A stretch of 64,000 bases of DNA, from the NCBI GenBank assembly GCA_024397995.1, contig CP073746.1, positions 2,725,501 to 2,789,500 on the forward strand, given 5' to 3'. Position 1 is the stretch's first letter. Every line of letters starts with the position of its first letter. Below, piece by piece: positions 61,071 to 64,000 of this stretch. Origin of the DNA: a bacterium SCSIO 12827. Lineage in GTDB: Bacteria; Pseudomonadota; Alphaproteobacteria; Rhodospirillales; Casp-alpha2. The position numbers and the translations under genes are program-made. The notes beneath the pieces are model-generated. The model was not told where the DNA came from. It worked only from the letters and a program-made list of their open reading frames with translations, and did not search any database.

Positions 61071-61556
61071 CTACTTCGGTACGGTAATGGTTTTCGTGCT
61101 GCAGAAGTTTTCCGACTGCAGTTTCAATTCGGTCGGATGCGGCCCCTTCTGACACGCCCCCCCGCCAGGCAAACAATGCACCACCGCGTTGACTTTGTAG
61201 GTGCCGTTCAAGCGGCAGGCCTTATTGGCGTCAAGATAGATTTTGATGCTCTGCCTGCACTTGCTGCCGGGCGCCATTTGAGGCGGGCAGGATTTTGTGT
61301 AGTCGGTCGCATCCTCGATCTTCAACAGCTTGATGTTGCGGGGTGTCTCAACATGCGTGACCTGGACACGCACGGGATGAACCACAAGGTAGGTCAGTTC
61401 AACCATGGAATCGGTCATGTCGGGGTTGCTCGCATTGGCCGAATTGATCTGCGCCGTGATGGCCGATTTGATGTTGTTGCCGGCCGCCTGGGCCTGCGGG
61501 GCAGATGCCAAAGCAAGGGCGGCAAAAGCGAAAAACCCGATAATGAAACGGGGCAT
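61071..61556 (-). CDS. secreted Cys-rich protein
   Basis: About 161 residues, function unknown. Signal peptide FIIGFFAFAALALASAPQAQAA. Mature part contains six Cys (SCPPQ, KCRQS, ACRLNG, HCLPGGGACQ, FCSTK), likely three disulphides in the periplasm. N-terminal part predicted beta (VELTYLVVHPVRVQVTHVET). Excellent ribosome site (GGAGGAG). No family recognised. Hairpin 60980-61004 downstream. Confidence 0.75.
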   Translation of the reverse strand: MPRFIIGFFAFAALALASAPQAQAAGNNIKSAITAQINSANASNPDMTDSMVELTYLVVHPVRVQVTHVETPRNIKLLKIEDATDYTKSCPPQMAPGSKCRQSIKIYLDANKACRLNGTYKVNAVVHCLPGGGACQKGPHPTELKLQSENFCSTKTITVPK

Positions 61557-61907
61557 TGATTTTCTCCTCCGGTGATCGTTACGCATCACATGAGGAAAAA
61601 TTATAGAAGTGCGAAAAAACACACAATTAAAGCGAGTTATTCGATCAGGATCACTGCTATGCGAAACGGCCCCACCGGTTGCCCGGTGGGGCCGTTCCTG
61701 ATCAGAGATCCTTCATTCCCCCGAAGGGGTCCCTGGGAAAACTGACCGGGTCCTAGGCCTGGGGATGTTCCTTGCGGACCACCCTTGTCCCTGAACCCAT
61801 GTGCAGAATACGCCCCACCCCGGAAACGGACAACGGCGATACGATCCACACCCCTGTGGAACATGGGGAAAACCTAATGTTTACTTTAATGGTGTTCCAG
61901 GACGTGG
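61557..61907. other. intergenic region with one hairpin and no firm gene
   Basis: About 350 bp. It contains the hairpin at 61664-61697 and a poorly supported minus-strand frame between about 61760 and 61860 (a GTG start near 61856 encoding roughly 32 residues, with the start overlapping AGGGG). No other gene is supported. Confidence 0.4.
61664..61697. terminator. strong hairpin, probable terminator
   Basis: ACGGCCCCACCGG (61666-61678) and CCGGTGGGGCCGT (61683-61695) are perfect 13-base arms with a TTGC loop. TTC follows on the plus strand, TTTCG on the minus. It probably ends the minus-strand glycan unit that stops at 61908. Confidence 0.65.
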
Positions 61908-62795
61908 TCAGCCGCGCGGCAGAGCAAACAGGTTGCGCGTCTGGCCGTCGGCGAAGGGGCCGGACGAATCACGGAATTCCGCCCAGGTGCAGTCGGCGAT
62001 GACGCCGTCCAGCAGCAGGCCGACGAGGTCGTATCCGACGCCGTCGAGCAGGTCGGCGATCGCCGCCCGGTCCTCGGCGCTTTCATGGCCGCTTTCGAAC
62101 ACGAGACGGGGTTTGCAGGTTTCCAACGTGCGCCGCGCCCCTTCCAACACCCGGCGCTCCGCCCCTTCGACGTCGATCTTGATCAGGCCGAGCCGGCCCA
62201 GACCGCGTTCCGCCATGAAGTCGTCCAGGGTGATCGTCGGCACCGTAGCGCCGCCGCCCGACGCCAGGCCGGACAGGGCGCCGTCGCCGCCGGCCGCCAT
62301 CGTCACGTTGAAGGGCGCCTCGCCGGTTACATCCGCCACGGCGGACCGCACGACCTCGACCGTCTCCCCGTGGCCGTTAAGACGGGCCGTCTTTTCAAGG
62401 GCATCGGCCAGCACCGGCACCGGCTCGAAAGTGTAGACCCGCCCTCCCGTGCCGACGGCAGCCGCAAGCGGCGCCATCCATTCGCCCAAATTGCCGCCGA
62501 TGTCGACCGCCACGTCGCCGGGCCGCACCACCAGCGCCACCACCGGGTCCGGCACGCCGCCGTCGATCACCAAACGCTGTCCCTGACGATCCAGGTCCGC
62601 CGGGATGTAAAGCCACAGGCCGTCGGCGCCGTAGGGCACGTAACCGCCCCGCCAGTCCGCCGCCAGACGCCGTGTAAACCCGTCGCGCGGATCGCTCAGC
62701 AAATGACGCAGGCGCAGGCGGCCCCGCCACTTGTCGCGGGTCACGCGGTAACGGCCGATTTCCTTGAACAGCTTACGCAACGTATCGAAGGCCAC
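61908..62795 (-). CDS. FkbM-family methyltransferase
   Basis: About 295 residues. SAM loop GDVAVDIGGNLGEWMAPLAA, TFEPVPVLADALEKTARLNG, and the FkbM hallmark LIKIDVEGAERRVLEG. Likely O-methylates a sugar in a surface glycan. GTG start at 62795 with AAGGGG upstream; a longer frame from 62870 overlaps the next gene. 20 bp from the neighbouring methyltransferase, so one transcript is likely. Confidence 0.9.
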   Translation of the reverse strand: MAFDTLRKLFKEIGRYRVTRDKWRGRLRLRHLLSDPRDGFTRRLAADWRGGYVPYGADGLWLYIPADLDRQGQRLVIDGGVPDPVVALVVRPGDVAVDIGGNLGEWMAPLAAAVGTGGRVYTFEPVPVLADALEKTARLNGHGETVEVVRSAVADVTGEAPFNVTMAAGGDGALSGLASGGGATVPTITLDDFMAERGLGRLGLIKIDVEGAERRVLEGARRTLETCKPRLVFESGHESAEDRAAIADLLDGVGYDLVGLLLDGVIADCTWAEFRDSSGPFADGQTRNLFALPRG

Positions 62796-62815
62796 CCCAA
62801 TCCCCTTCCCGGCCG

Positions 62816-63706
62816 TCAGGCCGACCGTGCCTTGTCCCGGCCGAACCGTTTGTTGAAGCTGCGTTTCCAACGATAGAAATGCCGGAACCGGCGCTGATGG
62901 GGCATGGCCTGCATGATTTCCCGCGCGCGGGCGTTGCCGTGGAAGGTGGCAAGCGTCCGCCGGACGGCGGGGTCGTCACCGAAATAAAGCGCGGCCATAC
63001 CGGAACAGGTGCCGTAAAGAAGTTCGGGCGCCGCACCGGCGATGCGGGCGATCTCGGCCATGCCCGCGTTCATGTTCCACATCACCACATCGTGGAACAA
63101 CACCAGGGCATCCTTGGCCAGGTAAGGCTGCACGGCCTTGAAGTCCTTCACCACCTGTTCGTTGGTGTGCAGGCCGTCGATGAAGCAGAACTCGATGGGG
63201 TCGTCGAACTGATCGGCCATGACGCCGGCGACACCGTCCGGCGAGACCGCCTGCACGGCGGTCAGGTTGAGACCTTCCTGACGGGCGAGCGTGTTGGTCA
63301 TCTCCAACCCGGTCAGGGAATTGGCGTCGAAACCGGCGTCGATGGCGACGATCCGCGCCGTCGGATTCAACAGGCCCACGGCAAGCGCACTCCAGCCGAA
63401 GGAATTGCCGATCAGGAAGCCGGTCTTGGGCCGCCAGCCGTCGAACAGACATTCCAGGAAGTAGACTTCCTTCATGGAAATGCCGAGGCCGTTGGTGAAG
63501 CTTTCCCCGTCCTTCAAAAGCCAGGTGAAGGGCGCTTCGATGCAGCCGTCCAGGTGGCTCGGGCTGAGGCCGGACGAGACCGAAAAGCCGAGACCCTCGT
63601 ACAGCTCATGGAGTTTGTTGATGATCGGCATTCGGCCCCTCGTTTTATCGCCCGCCTGTTTATACGACCTATGCCGCAGGTTGCCCAGACGGCGGTTTTG
63701 ATCCAT
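62816..63706 (-). CDS. class I SAM-dependent methyltransferase (glycan-type)
   Basis: About 296 residues. SAM motif GFLIGNSFGWSALAVG with IVAIDAGFDANS, then FCFIDGLHTNEQVVKDFKAV (Methyltransf_24-like DGLHT motif) and LFHDVV. The start at 63706 has AAGGGA upstream; an alternative at 63631 (GAGGGG) would shorten the N-terminus by 25 residues. Sits between FkbM and a divergent GT10-like gene; probably modifies the same glycan. Confidence 0.85.
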   Translation of the reverse strand: MDQNRRLGNLRHRSYKQAGDKTRGRMPIINKLHELYEGLGFSVSSGLSPSHLDGCIEAPFTWLLKDGESFTNGLGISMKEVYFLECLFDGWRPKTGFLIGNSFGWSALAVGLLNPTARIVAIDAGFDANSLTGLEMTNTLARQEGLNLTAVQAVSPDGVAGVMADQFDDPIEFCFIDGLHTNEQVVKDFKAVQPYLAKDALVLFHDVVMWNMNAGMAEIARIAGAAPELLYGTCSGMAALYFGDDPAVRRTLATFHGNARAREIMQAMPHQRRFRHFYRWKRSFNKRFGRDKARSA

Positions 63707-63764
63707 ACGTGTCCCTTCGTCAAACAGTACGGGCGACGACGGAAAGACGAAGGAATTCGGCGGC

Positions 63765-64000
63765 GTGAGCGCTACGGAAACGGCCCCCCTGCAAATCCTG
63801 TTGCACAGCAAGTTCCTGGGCGACTGGATTCTGCGCCAAACACCTGATGGATCGGGCGTGTGGGGCAACTGCCAATTCATCGTCAACGGCCCGCCCGGCA
63901 ACTATGACCGCGTCTTCATCTACGACACCATGGCCGGGCCGGTTCAGGCCACCTGCCCGCCGGACGGCACCTTCATGCTGGTCGGTGAACCGCCGGAGTT
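63765..64000 (+). CDS. GT10 (fucosyltransferase-like) glycosyltransferase, cut by window end
   Basis: 78 residues visible, GTG start with AAGGAATTC upstream. The reading VWGNCQFIVNGPPGNYDRVF followed by IYDTMAGPV and PPDGTFMLVGEPPE resembles the N-terminal acceptor domain of bacterial alphaproteobacterial GT10-like proteins. The donor-binding part lies beyond the window, so assignment is provisional. Divergent from the methyltransferase gene. Confidence 0.6.
   Translation, partial: MSATETAPLQILLHSKFLGDWILRQTPDGSGVWGNCQFIVNGPPGNYDRVFIYDTMAGPVQATCPPDGTFMLVGEPPE

Noticed and set aside
1-64000. CRISPR array, insertion sequence or prophage
   Set aside because: No regularly spaced repeats, transposase, integrase or phage structural gene seen.

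Overview
The window is a GC-rich, densely coded chromosome segment from an alphaproteobacterium, most likely a Rhodospirillales-like free-living heterotroph. The evidence is the tRNA-Met(CAU) type, a promoter with the alphaproteobacterial EcfG consensus, several acyl-CoA/CoA-transferase clusters, an IclR-controlled ABC importer, and several large membrane sensor proteins. Taxonomy is inferred from gene style only. About 57 genes are supported; no rRNA, CRISPR array or insertion sequence is visible.

Layout. 1-4.1 kb: a truncated DEAD-box helicase, Fe-superoxide dismutase, a secreted helical protein, an ECF sigma factor, a 46-residue membrane protein behind a GGAAC-N16-CGTT promoter, and an Asp/Glu racemase-like protein. 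4.4-6.4 kb: an MHYT-PAS histidine kinase. 6.4-14.6 kb: a fatty-acid unit (acyl-CoA synthetase, TPP enzyme, FadB-type fusion, thiolase) with a divergent ACAD10/11-like acyl-CoA dehydrogenase. 14.8-19.3 kb: a frameshifted DUF481 protein, a cold-shock protein, two small proteins, a histidine phosphatase and a second histidine kinase. 19.3-21.5 kb: an APH-like kinase overlapping a CaiB-type CoA transferase. 21.6-25.6 kb: a receptor adenylate/guanylate cyclase with three tandem solute-binding domains.

25.8-35.8 kb: a glutaredoxin-DinB fusion, an RraA-like protein, a mandelate-racemase-family enzyme, small secreted proteins, an IclR/ACAD/ACAD/DUF2238 unit, and a GntR/hydrolase/EamA operon with 4-bp overlaps and a palindromic operator. 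36.1-40.2 kb: an ammonium transporter fused to a histidine kinase, an MFS drug-efflux type transporter and a small protein. 40.4-42.3 kb: an AT-richer islet at the 3' end of tRNA-Met, bounded by a 15-bp direct repeat. It carries a HigB-like toxin and a HigA-like antitoxin fused to an ImmA/IrrE metallopeptidase.

42.5-46.4 kb: a small protein, a lipoprotein, a PEP-mutase/isocitrate-lyase-family enzyme, an AcuI-type reductase and dihydroorotase (pyrC). 46.4-52.0 kb: an LPS/surface-glycan operon (heptosyltransferase, GT2, two GT4, asparagine synthase-like) that runs into pyrC. 52.2-53.8 kb: YgfZ-like protein and a methyltransferase. 53.8-58.7 kb: an IclR regulator, an ABC importer and an amidase, with two copies of one palindrome flanking the regulator. 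58.8-61.6 kb: DUF4197, a beta-CASP metallo-hydrolase and a Cys-rich secreted protein. 61.9-64.0 kb: two methyltransferases and the start of a GT10-like protein, probably another glycan locus.

The most notable items are the tRNA-borne toxin/antitoxin-protease islet, the sensor fusions (Amt-kinase, triple-SBP cyclase, Grx-DinB), and several operator-quality palindromes next to the regulators that should bind them.
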